From Sphingomonas sp. S2-65 (GTDB lineage Bacteria; Pseudomonadota; Alphaproteobacteria; Sphingomonadales; Sphingomonadaceae), in assembly GCF_021513175.1 (NCBI RefSeq), contig NZ_CP090953.1:3530501-3594500 (forward strand): DNA of 64,000 nucleotides, read 5' to 3'. Numbering within the stretch: position 1 is the first letter of the stretch; each line of letters opens with the position of its first letter. A model generated the notes under the pieces. The model saw only the letters and a list, made by a program, of their open reading frames with translations, ran no database searches and had not been told where the DNA came from. A program made the translations under genes and the position numbers. Shown in pieces: positions 42,082 to 50,619 of the stretch.

Positions 42082-42279
42082 TCATTTTCTGAATAGCGCG
42101 TCGGCGCTTGCGCGGTGGTGAACAGCGCGATCCATCTTTGAACGGCTGCGCGCTATCTCTGCTTCCAGCGCGGCAATGCGGTCATGAAGCTCGTCCACGG
42201 ACAGAGGATCGAGGTCCTGTTTCACCAAGGCGTCGAGCAGATCGTCTTTACGGCGCGGAAGATTTTCGTCGGCGTCCAT
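42082..42279 (-). CDS. DUF1192 family protein
   Basis: A 65-residue helical protein matching the alphaproteobacterial DUF1192 family. The conserved parts are LPRRKDDLLDALVKQDLDPL and SVDELHDRIAALEAEIARSR, the second a short coiled coil, ending ADALFRK. The start at 42279 matches family members; a longer frame runs upstream without support. It is divergent from the quinone oxidoreductase gene 76 bases away. Function unknown; the gene commonly lies beside an oxidoreductase of this type. Confidence 0.9.
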   Translation of the reverse strand: MDADENLPRRKDDLLDALVKQDLDPLSVDELHDRIAALEAEIARSRSKMDRAVHHRASADALFRK

Positions 42280-42355
42280 CGGGGCAGCGTTGACCGGGGC
42301 AGGGTCGATGTCAATAAGGCCCTGGAATTCTACGGAAGCCGAAAGCGACGAACGG

Positions 42356-43363
42356 ATGATCGTGCCTGAAACGATGCTCGCGATCGATCCGGCTGAGCCG
42401 GGTGGGCCGGAGGTGCTGGTGCCTGTGAAGCGGCAGGTGCCGACTCCGGCCGCGGACGAAGTGCTGATCAAGGTCGCTGCGGCCGGCGTGAATCGGCCCG
42501 AGGTGATGCAGCGGATGGGGTTATATCCGCCGCCGCCAGGTGCACCGTCGATCCTGGGCATGGAGCTGTCGGGCGAGATCGTCGCGGTCGGCGAGGACGT
42601 TCCCCGCGAGATGATCGGACAGGTGGTGTGTGCGCTGGTGAGCGGCGGCGCCTATGCGCAATATGCCACTGCCCCTTATGGCCAATGCCTGCACGTGCCC
42701 GAGGCGCTGACGATGGTTGAGGCGGCCGCGATGCCGGAGACACTGTTCACGGTGTGGACCAACGTGTTCGAGCGCGCTTATGCCTCGGCGGGCGATTGGA
42801 TCCTGGTGCATGGCGGCACCAGCGGGATCGGGACGATGGCGATCGGGCTGGGGCGGCTGTTCGATCTCCATATCATCGTCACGGCCGGTTCGGACGCCAA
42901 GTGCGACGCCGCCCGGGAAATCGGCGCGGATCACGCGATCAACTACAAGACCGAGGACTTCGTCCGGCGGGTGAAGGAAATCACCGGCGGGCGCGGCGTC
43001 GATGTCGTGCTCGATATGGTCGGCGGCGACTATGTGGCGCGCAACCTGCAGTGCCTGGCGGAGGAAGGGCGTCACGTCTCGATCGCCGCGCAGCGGGGAG
43101 GGGAGGCGGCGATCCCGCTCTGGCCGGTGATGCGCAAGCGGCTGACACTGACCGGATCGACGCTGCGCGCACGCGACAAGGGCTTCAAGACGATGGTAGC
43201 CGACGAATTGGCTCGTACGGTGTGGCCGCACGTCGAGGATGGCAAGCTGAAGCCGGTGATCGACAAGGTCTTCGCGTTCGACCAGGCAGCCGACGCACAC
43301 CGCCGGATGGAGTCAGGGGATCATGTCGGCAAGATCGTGCTGCAGATGACGGAGACGTTGTAA
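42356..43363 (+). CDS. Zinc-independent NAD(P)H quinone oxidoreductase (PIG3/QOR type)
   Basis: Medium-chain reductase acting on quinones or enals. The 335-residue product has the N-terminal GroES-like fold with VLIKVAAAGVNRPEVMQRMG and the Rossmann motif WILVHGGTSGIGTMAIGLGR. The zinc-ligand residues of alcohol dehydrogenases are absent, fitting the QOR/PIG3 branch. The C-terminal region HVEDGKLKPVIDKVFAFDQA is typical. Start: 42356 gives MIVPETMLAI; an upstream in-frame ATG would add a non-conserved extension. A GST follows 29 bases downstream. Confidence 0.92.
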   Translation: MIVPETMLAIDPAEPGGPEVLVPVKRQVPTPAADEVLIKVAAAGVNRPEVMQRMGLYPPPPGAPSILGMELSGEIVAVGEDVPREMIGQVVCALVSGGAYAQYATAPYGQCLHVPEALTMVEAAAMPETLFTVWTNVFERAYASAGDWILVHGGTSGIGTMAIGLGRLFDLHIIVTAGSDAKCDAAREIGADHAINYKTEDFVRRVKEITGGRGVDVVLDMVGGDYVARNLQCLAEEGRHVSIAAQRGGEAAIPLWPVMRKRLTLTGSTLRARDKGFKTMVADELARTVWPHVEDGKLKPVIDKVFAFDQAADAHRRMESGDHVGKIVLQMTETL

Positions 43364-43392
43364 GTCAGCGGCAGTTCGCGGAGATGGGGGCA

Positions 43393-44010
43393 ATGGAACA
43401 TCTGGTGCTGCACGAGGATGTGCGCTCGGGAAACTGCTACAAGATCCGGCTGGCCGCCGCGCATGCCGGCGTGGCGCTGGAGCGGCGGGGCTACGACATT
43501 CTTCGCGGCGAGACGCGAACGCCCGCGTTTCTGGCGAGCGTCAACCCAAACGGGCGAATCCCGGTGCTGCAGATCGGCGATACCTTCCTGCCGGAAAGCA
43601 ATGCCGCCTGCTTCTACCTGGGAAAGGGCACCGACCTGGTGCCGGAAGATCGGCTGGGAGAGGCGGACATGCTCCGTTGGATGTTCTGGGAGCAGTACAG
43701 CCACGAGCCGAACGTCGCGACGCTGCGCTTCTGGCGCCGGTATGTCGGGGAGGACCAACTTACCGAGCAGCAGCGTGCGCTGCTGCCGGTCAAATTCGCG
43801 GGTGGCGCCGCGGCTCTAGCGTTGATGGACGAGCATCTCGCCACACGCGACTTCTTCGGGGGGAGTAGCCTCTCGCTCGCCGACCTCGTCCTCTACCCAT
43901 ATACGCATGTTGCCGAGCAGGGTGGGTTCGATCTGGACGGCACTCCCAACCTGCGGGCGTGGATCGGCCGTGTCGCTTCCCATCCACGGCATGTCGGCAT
44001 GGACGCCTAA
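43393..44010 (+). CDS. Glutathione S-transferase family protein
   Basis: A 205-residue protein with a thioredoxin-like N-terminal domain (DVRSGNCYKIRLAAAHAGV, NPNGRIPVLQIGDTFLPESN, the cis-Pro and the ES glutathione-binding pair) and an all-helical C-terminal domain. The catalytic residue in this branch is probably the Ser or Cys in SGNCYK. Substrate unknown; GSTs of this type are often detoxifying or peroxidase-like. The start at 43393 follows GGAGA (43380-43384); an ATG nine bases earlier is possible. Likely co-transcribed with the oxidoreductase. Confidence 0.9.
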   Translation: MEHLVLHEDVRSGNCYKIRLAAAHAGVALERRGYDILRGETRTPAFLASVNPNGRIPVLQIGDTFLPESNAACFYLGKGTDLVPEDRLGEADMLRWMFWEQYSHEPNVATLRFWRRYVGEDQLTEQQRALLPVKFAGGAAALALMDEHLATRDFFGGSSLSLADLVLYPYTHVAEQGGFDLDGTPNLRAWIGRVASHPRHVGMDA

Positions 44011-44078
44011 GCGCAATTCGAGTTGTAACAATCTATTGCCATAAGGTGCCTAGCTGAGAACCAGGCGGGGCTAGTCTC

Positions 44079-44954
44079 ATGGCGACGATCACCAGGCTTC
44101 CTTTCGACGCGGCGAATTTGTCCGACTTCCAGGCGAGCAAGCCGGCCATCCCGGAACGGGTGATTGCCGGACGCCGGCAGTACCGCACGGTCTGGATCTC
44201 GGATGTTCATCTTGGAACGCGCGGCTGCAACGCGGCGATGCTCATCGACTTTCTCGATCATGTCGATAGTGAGAAGATGTACCTGGTGGGCGACATCTTC
44301 GATGGCTGGGCGATGAAGAAGCGCTTCTATTGGCCGGCCGCGCACAACGACATCGTCTGGCGTATCCTGAAGCGCGCCAAGCGAGGCACCGAGATCGTCT
44401 ACATTCCCGGCAATCACGACGAGATGTTTCGGCAGTTCACCGGGCTGAACTTCGGCGGGGTGCATATCCGGCGCCAGGCCGTGCATGAAACCGCCGATGG
44501 CCGGCGCCTGCTGGTGCTGCACGGAGATGAGTTCGACGCTATCACCATGTCGCACCGGTGGCTCGCCTATCTGGGCGACGCCGCCTATGAGGGGATGATG
44601 ACGCTGAACCGCTGGGTGAACCTCGTGCGGCGAGCGATGAACCTGCCTTATTGGTCGCTCAGCAAATATGCCAAGCAGAAGGTGAAGAACGCCGTATCCT
44701 TCATCTCCAAGTTCGAGGAGATCGTCGCGCACGAGGCCAATGTGCGCCGCGTCGATGGCGTGATTGCCGGCCACATCCACAAGGCCGAGATGCGTGAGAT
44801 CGCCGGCGTCACTTATTATAACGACGGCGATTGGGTGGAGGGTTGCACCGCGCTGGTGGAGCATTACGACGGGTCCATGGAAGTTCTCCACTGGGCCGAG
44901 GAAATCGCCGCGCGAGAAGCGCCCGAGCCCGAGGCCAGACTGGCGGCGGCGTGA
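44079..44954 (+). CDS. UDP-2,3-diacylglucosamine diphosphatase-like metallophosphoesterase
   Basis: A 291-residue two-metal phosphoesterase of the LpxH/calcineurin-like group. Metal-binding motifs run in order: WISDVHLGT, VGDIFDGW, YIPGNHDEMF, LVLHGDEFDAIT and IAGHIHKAEM. LpxH hydrolyses UDP-2,3-diacylglucosamine in lipid A synthesis; this relative is common in sphingomonads and its substrate may differ, since sphingomonads rely on glycosphingolipids in place of LPS. The stop overlaps the GTG start of the glycosyltransferase by four bases (44951-44954), so the products probably act on one lipid or glycan pathway. Confidence 0.88.
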   Translation: MATITRLPFDAANLSDFQASKPAIPERVIAGRRQYRTVWISDVHLGTRGCNAAMLIDFLDHVDSEKMYLVGDIFDGWAMKKRFYWPAAHNDIVWRILKRAKRGTEIVYIPGNHDEMFRQFTGLNFGGVHIRRQAVHETADGRRLLVLHGDEFDAITMSHRWLAYLGDAAYEGMMTLNRWVNLVRRAMNLPYWSLSKYAKQKVKNAVSFISKFEEIVAHEANVRRVDGVIAGHIHKAEMREIAGVTYYNDGDWVEGCTALVEHYDGSMEVLHWAEEIAAREAPEPEARLAAA

Positions 44955-46000
44955 CGGCGGGGGCGGAGGCCGAGCCGGTGCGCATCGCAATCGTGACCGA
45001 TGCCTGGGAGCCCCAGGTCAACGGCGTCGTCCGTACGCTCAAGTCCGTTCGAAGCGTGCTCGAAGGGCAGGGGCATCAGGTCGAGGTGATCTCCCCCGAC
45101 CTGTTCCACTCGCTGCCGTGCCCGACCTATCCAGAGATCCGGTTGGCGTTGGCGCGGACGGCCACTGTCGGGGCGTTGCTGGAGGCGTTCGACCCGACCG
45201 CGATCCATCTGGCGACCGAGGGGCCGCTATGCATCGCCGCGCGGCGATGGTGCCTGCGGCACGGCATGCCGTTCACCACGGCGTATCACACGCAGTTCCC
45301 GGACTATGTCTCGGCTCGGTCAGGGGTGCCGGCGGAGTGGATCTGGCGCTACATTCGCTGGTTTCACGCTCCGAGTCAGGCGATCCTGGCCTCCACGCCT
45401 TCGATCCGACAATCGCTGGTCGATCACGGCCTGGCGCAGGTGAAGCATTGGGGGCGGGGGGTCGATCTGTCGAACTTCCGGCCCGACCTTGCGCCGCATC
45501 CTGCGATGGCGGGCTTGCCGGGGCCGGTGCAGCTCTATGTCGGGCGGGTCGCGGTCGAGAAGAATCTGGAAGCGTTCCTGCGCACCGACCATCCCGGCAC
45601 CAAGGTGGTGGTAGGCGATGGACCTGCGCGGGCGGGACTGGAGGCGCGATTTCCCGACGTGCGCTTCCTGGGGCCGATGTTCGGCGAGGCGCTTGCATCG
45701 GCCTATGCCGCGGCCGACGTGTTCGTGTTCCCGAGCCGCACCGACACGTTCGGGCTGGTGATGATCGAGGCGTTGGCATGCGGGGTGCCGGTTGCAGCCT
45801 ATCCGGTGACGGGGCCGGTCGACGTGCTGACTCCAGAAGTGGGGGCGATGTCCACTGACCTGAGTGCGGCCATTGGTGAAGCGCTGACCAAGGATCGGGA
45901 CGCCTGCGCTGCCTATGGCCGAACCTTTACCTGGGACGTGAGCGCGGGCCAGTTCCTGCGGGCGTTGTATCCGATGCGAGGGGAGCAGGCAGCGGCCTGA
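44951..46000 (+). CDS. GT4-family glycosyltransferase
   Basis: A 349-residue cytosolic glycosyltransferase of the GT-B fold, resembling GDP-mannose- or UDP-sugar-dependent enzymes that glycosylate lipids. Motifs: RIAIVTDAWEPQVNGVVRTL, TAYHTQFPDYVSARSG, WGRGVDLSNFRP, LYVGRVAVEKNLEAFL and the donor site VFVFPSRTDTFGLVMIEALA. The start is the GTG at 44951 within the preceding stop, giving VTAGAEAEPVRIAIVTD. The coupling with an LpxH-like phosphatase points to glycolipid synthesis at the inner membrane; acceptor unknown. Confidence 0.9.
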   Translation: MTAGAEAEPVRIAIVTDAWEPQVNGVVRTLKSVRSVLEGQGHQVEVISPDLFHSLPCPTYPEIRLALARTATVGALLEAFDPTAIHLATEGPLCIAARRWCLRHGMPFTTAYHTQFPDYVSARSGVPAEWIWRYIRWFHAPSQAILASTPSIRQSLVDHGLAQVKHWGRGVDLSNFRPDLAPHPAMAGLPGPVQLYVGRVAVEKNLEAFLRTDHPGTKVVVGDGPARAGLEARFPDVRFLGPMFGEALASAYAAADVFVFPSRTDTFGLVMIEALACGVPVAAYPVTGPVDVLTPEVGAMSTDLSAAIGEALTKDRDACAAYGRTFTWDVSAGQFLRALYPMRGEQAAA

Positions 46001-46093
46001 GGCACTGTCCTCCGCAAGCGGGGCGGCTATCTACCGTCCGCTCCGTAATGCCTTGCCCTTGCTTCCTTCGCGCATTAAGTCTCTGCCATGAAT

Positions 46094-46117
46094 GGCCGCC
46101 CGTGAAGGGCGGCCCTT
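46094..46117 (+). terminator. Hairpin in the trcR leader, terminator or attenuator
   Basis: GGCCGCCC/GGGCGGCC perfect stem with a GTGAA loop, followed by CTTATTGTTT. It ends only about 10 bases before the ribosome-binding site of trcR. As a terminator it would end the glycosyltransferase transcript; as a leader element it could limit read-through into trcR. Confidence 0.65.
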
Positions 46118-46136
46118 ATTGTTTCTGGAGACTATC

Positions 46137-46811
46137 GTGGCCCAGCCGCTGATGCCGCATGCGACCGCTTCCTGGCTGGTCGATAACACTTCGCTCTCCT
46201 TCGAGCAGATCGCCGAGTTTTGCGGTCTCCACATCCTCGAGGTGCAGGCAATCGCCGACGATACCGCGACGACGAAGCTGACCGGCCGTGATCCCGTCCG
46301 CGCGCACGAGCTGACGATGGACGAGATCGAAAAGGGGCAGGCGAACCCGAACTACGTCCTGCAGATGCTGAAGGGCCCCGATCAGGTCCGCCGCACCAAG
46401 GGTCCGCGCTATACGCCGGTGTCCAAGCGCCAGGACAAGCCGGATGGCATTGCCTGGATCCTGCGCAATCATCCCGAAGTGTCGGATGGCGCGATCGGCA
46501 AGCTGATCGGCACGACCCGCACGACCATCGCCGCGATCCGCGACCGCAGCCACTGGAACATCGCCAACATCGTGCCGAAGGACCCAGTGACGCTGGGTCT
46601 GTGCTCGCAGCGCGAATTGGACGCGCTGGTGGTGAAGGCTGCCAAGGCGGCCGGCATCGAGGCGCCGACCGACACGCGCCTGGAAGGTGATCGCGAAGCG
46701 CTGATCGAGCAGCTGCGCGCCGAGCGCGAGGCTGCCTCGCACGTCAACGACGAGGAGGAAGTCGGCGAGGTTCGTGTCGAGCACACCGCCGAGACGCTGT
46801 TCAAGCACTGA
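46137..46811 (+). CDS. trcR: Cell cycle transcriptional regulator TrcR (DUF1013)
   Basis: A 224-residue alphaproteobacterial DNA-binding regulator. The start is the GTG at 46137 (TGGAG upstream), giving the family N terminus AQPLMPHATASWLVDNTSLS; an ATG at 46092 in frame would add a non-conserved segment. Two helix-turn-helix-like parts are visible: FEQIAEFCGLHILEVQAIAD and DGAIGKLIGTTRTTIAAIRD. A short acidic C-terminal tail follows. In Caulobacter the homologue is tied to cell-cycle gene expression; its exact role here is inferred. It lies near clpA and with cpdR in the same window. Confidence 0.93.
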   Translation: MAQPLMPHATASWLVDNTSLSFEQIAEFCGLHILEVQAIADDTATTKLTGRDPVRAHELTMDEIEKGQANPNYVLQMLKGPDQVRRTKGPRYTPVSKRQDKPDGIAWILRNHPEVSDGAIGKLIGTTRTTIAAIRDRSHWNIANIVPKDPVTLGLCSQRELDALVVKAAKAAGIEAPTDTRLEGDREALIEQLRAEREAASHVNDEEEVGEVRVEHTAETLFKH

Positions 46812-46921
46812 GTTCTTTTTCAACGACGTCCAGCGGGCTTCGGCGGCATGCCGGGGCCCGTTTTCGTTGGCGGATGTGCTGAATCGCTCTAGCCTCTTCC
46901 CGAACGACCGGGAGAGCAGCG

Positions 46922-47788
46922 ATGTGCGACGAATGGACCGCAGCCGATAACGACCGAGAGCTGGGCCCGCTGACGCGGCGGGGCTTCACCATCGCGGCCG
47001 CCGCTGCGGGTGCTGCGGTGCTGCTGCCGAGCCCGGCCAATGCGCTGGCGGTGAAGGGCAGGGACGTGACGGTGCGGACGCCGGACGGCAGCGCCGACGC
47101 GTATTTCGTGGCGCCGGCCAAGGGCAAGCATCCCGGGGTTCTGGTGTGGCCCGATGTGATGGGGCTGCGGCCGGCGTTCCGGCAGATGGCCGACCGGCTG
47201 GCCCAATCGGGCTATGCGGTGCTGACGGTGAACCAGTTCTACCGATCGACCAGGGCGCCGTTCCTGCAGCCGGGCGAATCGTTCGACCAGCCGGCGGTGC
47301 GGCAGCGGATCGAGCCGTTCCGCAAGGCGCTGACGTCCGAGGGCACGACGCGGGACGGGGCGGCGTTCGTCGCGTTCCTCGACGCGCAGCCCGAGGTGGA
47401 CACCAGGCGCGGGATCGGCACCACCGGCTATTGCATGGGCGGGCCGATGATGATGCGGACCGCGGCCGCGGTGCCCGAGCGCGTGCGGGCGGGGGCTAGC
47501 TTTCATGGCGGAGGACTGGCGAGCGACGGGCCCGATAGTCCGTTGCTGCTCGTGCCGAAGATGAAGGGGCGGTACCTGTTCGCGGTGGCCGAGAATGACG
47601 ACGCGCGGGCGCCCGAGGACAAGGAGAAGCTGCGCGCGGCGTTCGACGCGGCCAAGCTGCCGGTGGAGATCGGCGTGTATCCCGGGACGCTGCACGGCTG
47701 GTGTCCGCCCGATAGCCGGGCGTACAATCCGGCACTGGCCGAGCGGGCCTGGTCGCGGCTGCTTGCGACGCTCTCGTTGACGCTCTGA
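46922..47788 (+). CDS. Tat-exported dienelactone hydrolase family protein
   Basis: A 288-residue alpha/beta hydrolase. The N terminus carries a twin-arginine signal: LTRRGFTIAAAAAGAAVLLP, which suggests export of the folded protein. The hydrolase core has the catalytic Cys in TTGYCMGGPMM (about residue 169), the Asp in AVAENDDARAPED and the His in GTLHGWCPP. Dienelactone hydrolases cleave cyclic esters; broader roles as esterase or thioesterase are common. The Tat signal is unusual for this family but known in sphingomonads. Confidence 0.92.
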   Translation: MCDEWTAADNDRELGPLTRRGFTIAAAAAGAAVLLPSPANALAVKGRDVTVRTPDGSADAYFVAPAKGKHPGVLVWPDVMGLRPAFRQMADRLAQSGYAVLTVNQFYRSTRAPFLQPGESFDQPAVRQRIEPFRKALTSEGTTRDGAAFVAFLDAQPEVDTRRGIGTTGYCMGGPMMMRTAAAVPERVRAGASFHGGGLASDGPDSPLLLVPKMKGRYLFAVAENDDARAPEDKEKLRAAFDAAKLPVEIGVYPGTLHGWCPPDSRAYNPALAERAWSRLLATLSLTL

Positions 47789-47870
47789 CATAGGGTTCGC
47801 GCACTTGACGGGTTGACTTGTAGGATTTGAAGTTCTTGATATGTTCCCAAATCCGGCCAGGAGAATCGAC

Positions 47871-48491
47871 ATGACCGACGAGCTGATCTTCTACACCAAT
47901 CCGCAATCGCGCGGCCGCATCGCGCGGTGGATGCTGGAGGAAGTCGGCGCGCCGTACCGCACCGAGGTCGTCGACTATGGCACGGCGATGAAGGACGGGG
48001 CGTACCGCGCGATCAACCCGATGGGCAAGGTGCCGGCGATCGTGCACGGCGGCAAGGTCGTCACCGAATGTGCGGCGATCTGCGCGTATTTGGCCGAGGC
48101 GTTCCCCGAGGCCGGGCTGGCGCCGCTACCCGAGGAACGCGCCGATTACTACCGCTGGCTGTTCTTCTCGGCCGGGCCCATCGAGCAGGCGGTGACCAAC
48201 AATTGGGCCAAGTTCGAAGCCTCCGAAGAGCAGAGCCGGATGTTCGGCTATGGCAGCTACGGCCTTGCCGTCGACGTGCTCGAACAGGCGGTGTCGGCGC
48301 ACCCCTATATCGCCGGCGAGCGCTTCACCGCCGCCGATGTCTATGTCGGGTCGCAAGTGGGCTGGGGCGTGATGTTCGGCACGCTGCCCAAGCGCGACGC
48401 GTTCCTGGCCTATCACGCACGCCTGACCGGGCGGCCCGCTTATCAGCGCGCCGCGGAGAGCGACGACAAGCTGATCGCCGCAGCAGCCTGA
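47871..48491 (+). CDS. Glutathione S-transferase family protein
   Basis: A 206-residue GST. N-terminal thioredoxin-like part: ELIFYTNPQSRGRIARWMLE with a Ser at the active-site position, NPMGKVPAIVHGGKVVTECA with the cis-Pro; the C-terminal helical domain contains GERFTAADVYVGSQVGWG, the usual folding motif. The start at 47871 follows CAGGAGAA; a longer frame upstream begins at a less favoured ATG. Not closely similar to the GST at 43393, so the two are separate branches. Substrate unknown. Confidence 0.92.
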   Translation: MTDELIFYTNPQSRGRIARWMLEEVGAPYRTEVVDYGTAMKDGAYRAINPMGKVPAIVHGGKVVTECAAICAYLAEAFPEAGLAPLPEERADYYRWLFFSAGPIEQAVTNNWAKFEASEEQSRMFGYGSYGLAVDVLEQAVSAHPYIAGERFTAADVYVGSQVGWGVMFGTLPKRDAFLAYHARLTGRPAYQRAAESDDKLIAAAA

Positions 48492-48522
48492 TACGGCGCC
48501 TGATACGGGCCCCGACACGACA

Positions 48523-48553
48523 AAGGCCAGGACGCAGATGCGTTCCTGGCCTT
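48523..48553. terminator. Bidirectional terminator between GST and helicase genes
   Basis: AAGGCCAGGA/TTCCTGGCCTT stem with an 11-base loop (CGCAGATGCG). T-rich flanks are short on both strands (TTCG plus, TTTG minus), so strength is uncertain, but it lies between convergent genes. Confidence 0.65.
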
Positions 48554-48634
48554 CGCGGTGAAAGGTAGCCGCTTACAGCGCCCTTTACGTACAGCAGCGC
48601 AGCCAGATAACCGGATGCTGCTTACAGGCAGTAG

Positions 48635-50236
48635 TTAGAGGGCGATGGTGTAGCTGAGGAAGTCCGGAACCGGGCCGTTCCAGCCTTCATCGGGGCCGTC
48701 GTCGGCGGCATTGGCGTAGCGCCGCGGTTCACGCGCGAGCATGTCGGGCGAGCGATCTTCCGAGGTCGACCGATTGCGGCCACGGGGCGCACGATCGCCG
48801 CGTTCCGAGCGCTCGTTCCGCTCTGGCCGCTCCACACGTTCCGGTCGCTCTGCGCGTTCCGGGCGTTCGGCACGCTCAGGGCGTTCGGCACGTTCGCTGC
48901 GCTCCGGACGTTCGGGGCGTTCGCTGCGTTCGGGGCGGGGGCTTTGCTCTTGCGGCGCGGCCTGCTCCGGACGCTCCGGCTGTTCGGTGCGCGCGGCACG
49001 CTCGCCGCGGGATCCGCGCTCGCCACGACCGGCGCGTTCGCCCCGGCCACCTCGTTCGCGGCGCTTGCCGCCTTCAGGCGCCGGCTGCGCCGCTTCGGCT
49101 TCTTCCGGCCGATCGCCGGAAACGTTCACGCGGGCGATCTTCTGGCCGGTGAGCTTCTCGATCTCGGCGATGTTCTCGGCATCTTCCGGCGTGATCAGCG
49201 TGTAGGCGATGCCGGTGGCGCCGCCGCGGCCGGTGCGGCCGATGCGGTGGACATAATCGTCGGGATGCCAGGGCGCGTCGAAGTTGAAGACGTGGCTGAC
49301 ACCCTTCACGTCGAGGCCGCGTGCGGCGACGTCGGAGGCGACCAGAATGTTGACGTCACCCGACTTGAACCGCTCAAGCTCGGCGATGCGCGCGGGCTGG
49401 TCCATGTCGCCATGAATCTCGGCGGAGCGGAAGCGATGCTTCTTCAGGCTCTTGTTGAGATCGCGGACCGTGGTCTTGCGGTTGCAGAAGATGATCGCGG
49501 TGTGGACATCCTCACGCTCCAGCAGAGTGCGCAGCACGCGGCGCTTCTCGACGCCGCTCGAAGAGACCGGAACGAGGTGCTGGGTGATGTTGATGTTGGT
49601 GCTGGCCGGGCGGGCAACCTCGATCTGCTTGGGATTGTCGAGGAACTTGTCGGCCAGCTTCTTGATGACCGGCGGCATCGTCGCCGAGAACAGCAGGGTC
49701 TGGCGCTGCTTGGGCAGCTTGGTGCAGATTTCCTCGATATCGGGGATGAACCCCATGTCGAGCATCCGATCGGCCTCGTCGATCACCAGCAGGCTGCAAC
49801 CGGTCAGCAGGATCTTGCCGCGGCCATAGAGGTCCATGAGGCGGCCCGGCGTGGCGATGAGGACGTCGACGCCCTTTTCCAACGCCTTGACCTGGTCGCC
49901 CATCTGCACGCCGCCGATCAGCAGGGCCATAGAGAGCTTGTGGTGGACGCCGTACTTCTCGAAATTCTCCGCCACCTGGGCGGCGAGCTCCCGCGTCGGC
50001 TCGAGGATCAGCGAGCGCGGCATCAGCGCGCGGGTGCGCCCTTCGCCGAGCACGTCGATCATCGGCAGCACGAACGCGGCGGTCTTGCCGGTGCCGGTCT
50101 GGGCGATGCCGACAAGGTCGCGGCCCATCAGCACCGACGGAATCGCCTGACGCTGGATCGGCGTGGGATCGGTGTAGCCTGCAGCGGTCACCGCGCGCAG
50201 AAGGTCGTCAGAAAGGCCGAGATCGGCAAAGCTCAT
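48635..50236 (-). CDS. DEAD-box RNA helicase with long charged tail
   Basis: ATP-dependent RNA helicase, 533 residues. Conserved motifs: the Q motif (YTDPTPIQRQAIP), GIAQTGTGKTAAF, PTRELA, VIDEADRM, FSATMP, and HRIGRTGRGG (about residue 329). Closest in build to RhlE/CsdA-type helicases acting in ribosome assembly or mRNA decay at low temperature. From about residue 385 the protein continues as a 150-residue low-complexity tail of ERPER/ERAER-type repeats, preceded by RGGRGERAGRGERG, probably a disordered RNA- or protein-binding region. The start at 50236 gives MSFADLGLSDDLL; a longer frame is open but not conserved. Confidence 0.95.
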   Translation of the reverse strand: MSFADLGLSDDLLRAVTAAGYTDPTPIQRQAIPSVLMGRDLVGIAQTGTGKTAAFVLPMIDVLGEGRTRALMPRSLILEPTRELAAQVAENFEKYGVHHKLSMALLIGGVQMGDQVKALEKGVDVLIATPGRLMDLYGRGKILLTGCSLLVIDEADRMLDMGFIPDIEEICTKLPKQRQTLLFSATMPPVIKKLADKFLDNPKQIEVARPASTNINITQHLVPVSSSGVEKRRVLRTLLEREDVHTAIIFCNRKTTVRDLNKSLKKHRFRSAEIHGDMDQPARIAELERFKSGDVNILVASDVAARGLDVKGVSHVFNFDAPWHPDDYVHRIGRTGRGGATGIAYTLITPEDAENIAEIEKLTGQKIARVNVSGDRPEEAEAAQPAPEGGKRRERGGRGERAGRGERGSRGERAARTEQPERPEQAAPQEQSPRPERSERPERPERSERAERPERAERPERAERPERVERPERNERSERGDRAPRGRNRSTSEDRSPDMLAREPRRYANAADDGPDEGWNGPVPDFLSYTIAL

Positions 50237-50269
50237 GCGTTCATCCGGAAAACGGACGCGATTACCCAC

Positions 50270-50619
50270 GTCACCTAGCGAAAATCGCTTGCGGATTTGC
50301 CGGCCAATGTCAAGCGCGGCCGGAAGCGAGACGCGCCTTTAGGCGAAGGCAGGGCGGAAGGTTTTCCTTTCCTGGGGCCTCAGCCATTCCAAGCATCGCA
50401 GACCCGATAACCGCGCGCGGAAGCTGATCGCCCAAGTGGGCCCAGCTTTTCGACGCTATGCGCGGGGCGGGTGTCCGAATTTGAGTGGGGAGCGGCCCGG
50501 CAGCTACCCCGGGATCAGGGTAACTTCTGCTCGCAAATACCACCTCAAGGTGGACACCGATGATCCGGTAAGTTCAAGGTCGGCTGCCGGAGTTTACAAG
50601 CCCTTCGAAGGGGAGCGTC
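50270..50619. other. Gene-free interval upstream of accessory gene
   Basis: About 350 bases with no supported gene. The right end holds the ribosome-binding region of the next gene (GGGGAGC, just before 50620). Local base usage is more mixed than in flanking genes. No RNA structure stands out. Confidence 0.45.

Noticed and set aside
46092..46136. Upstream ATG start for trcR
   Set aside because: Would add a segment overlapping the leader hairpin; the GTG at 46137 matches the family N terminus and has a ribosome-binding site.
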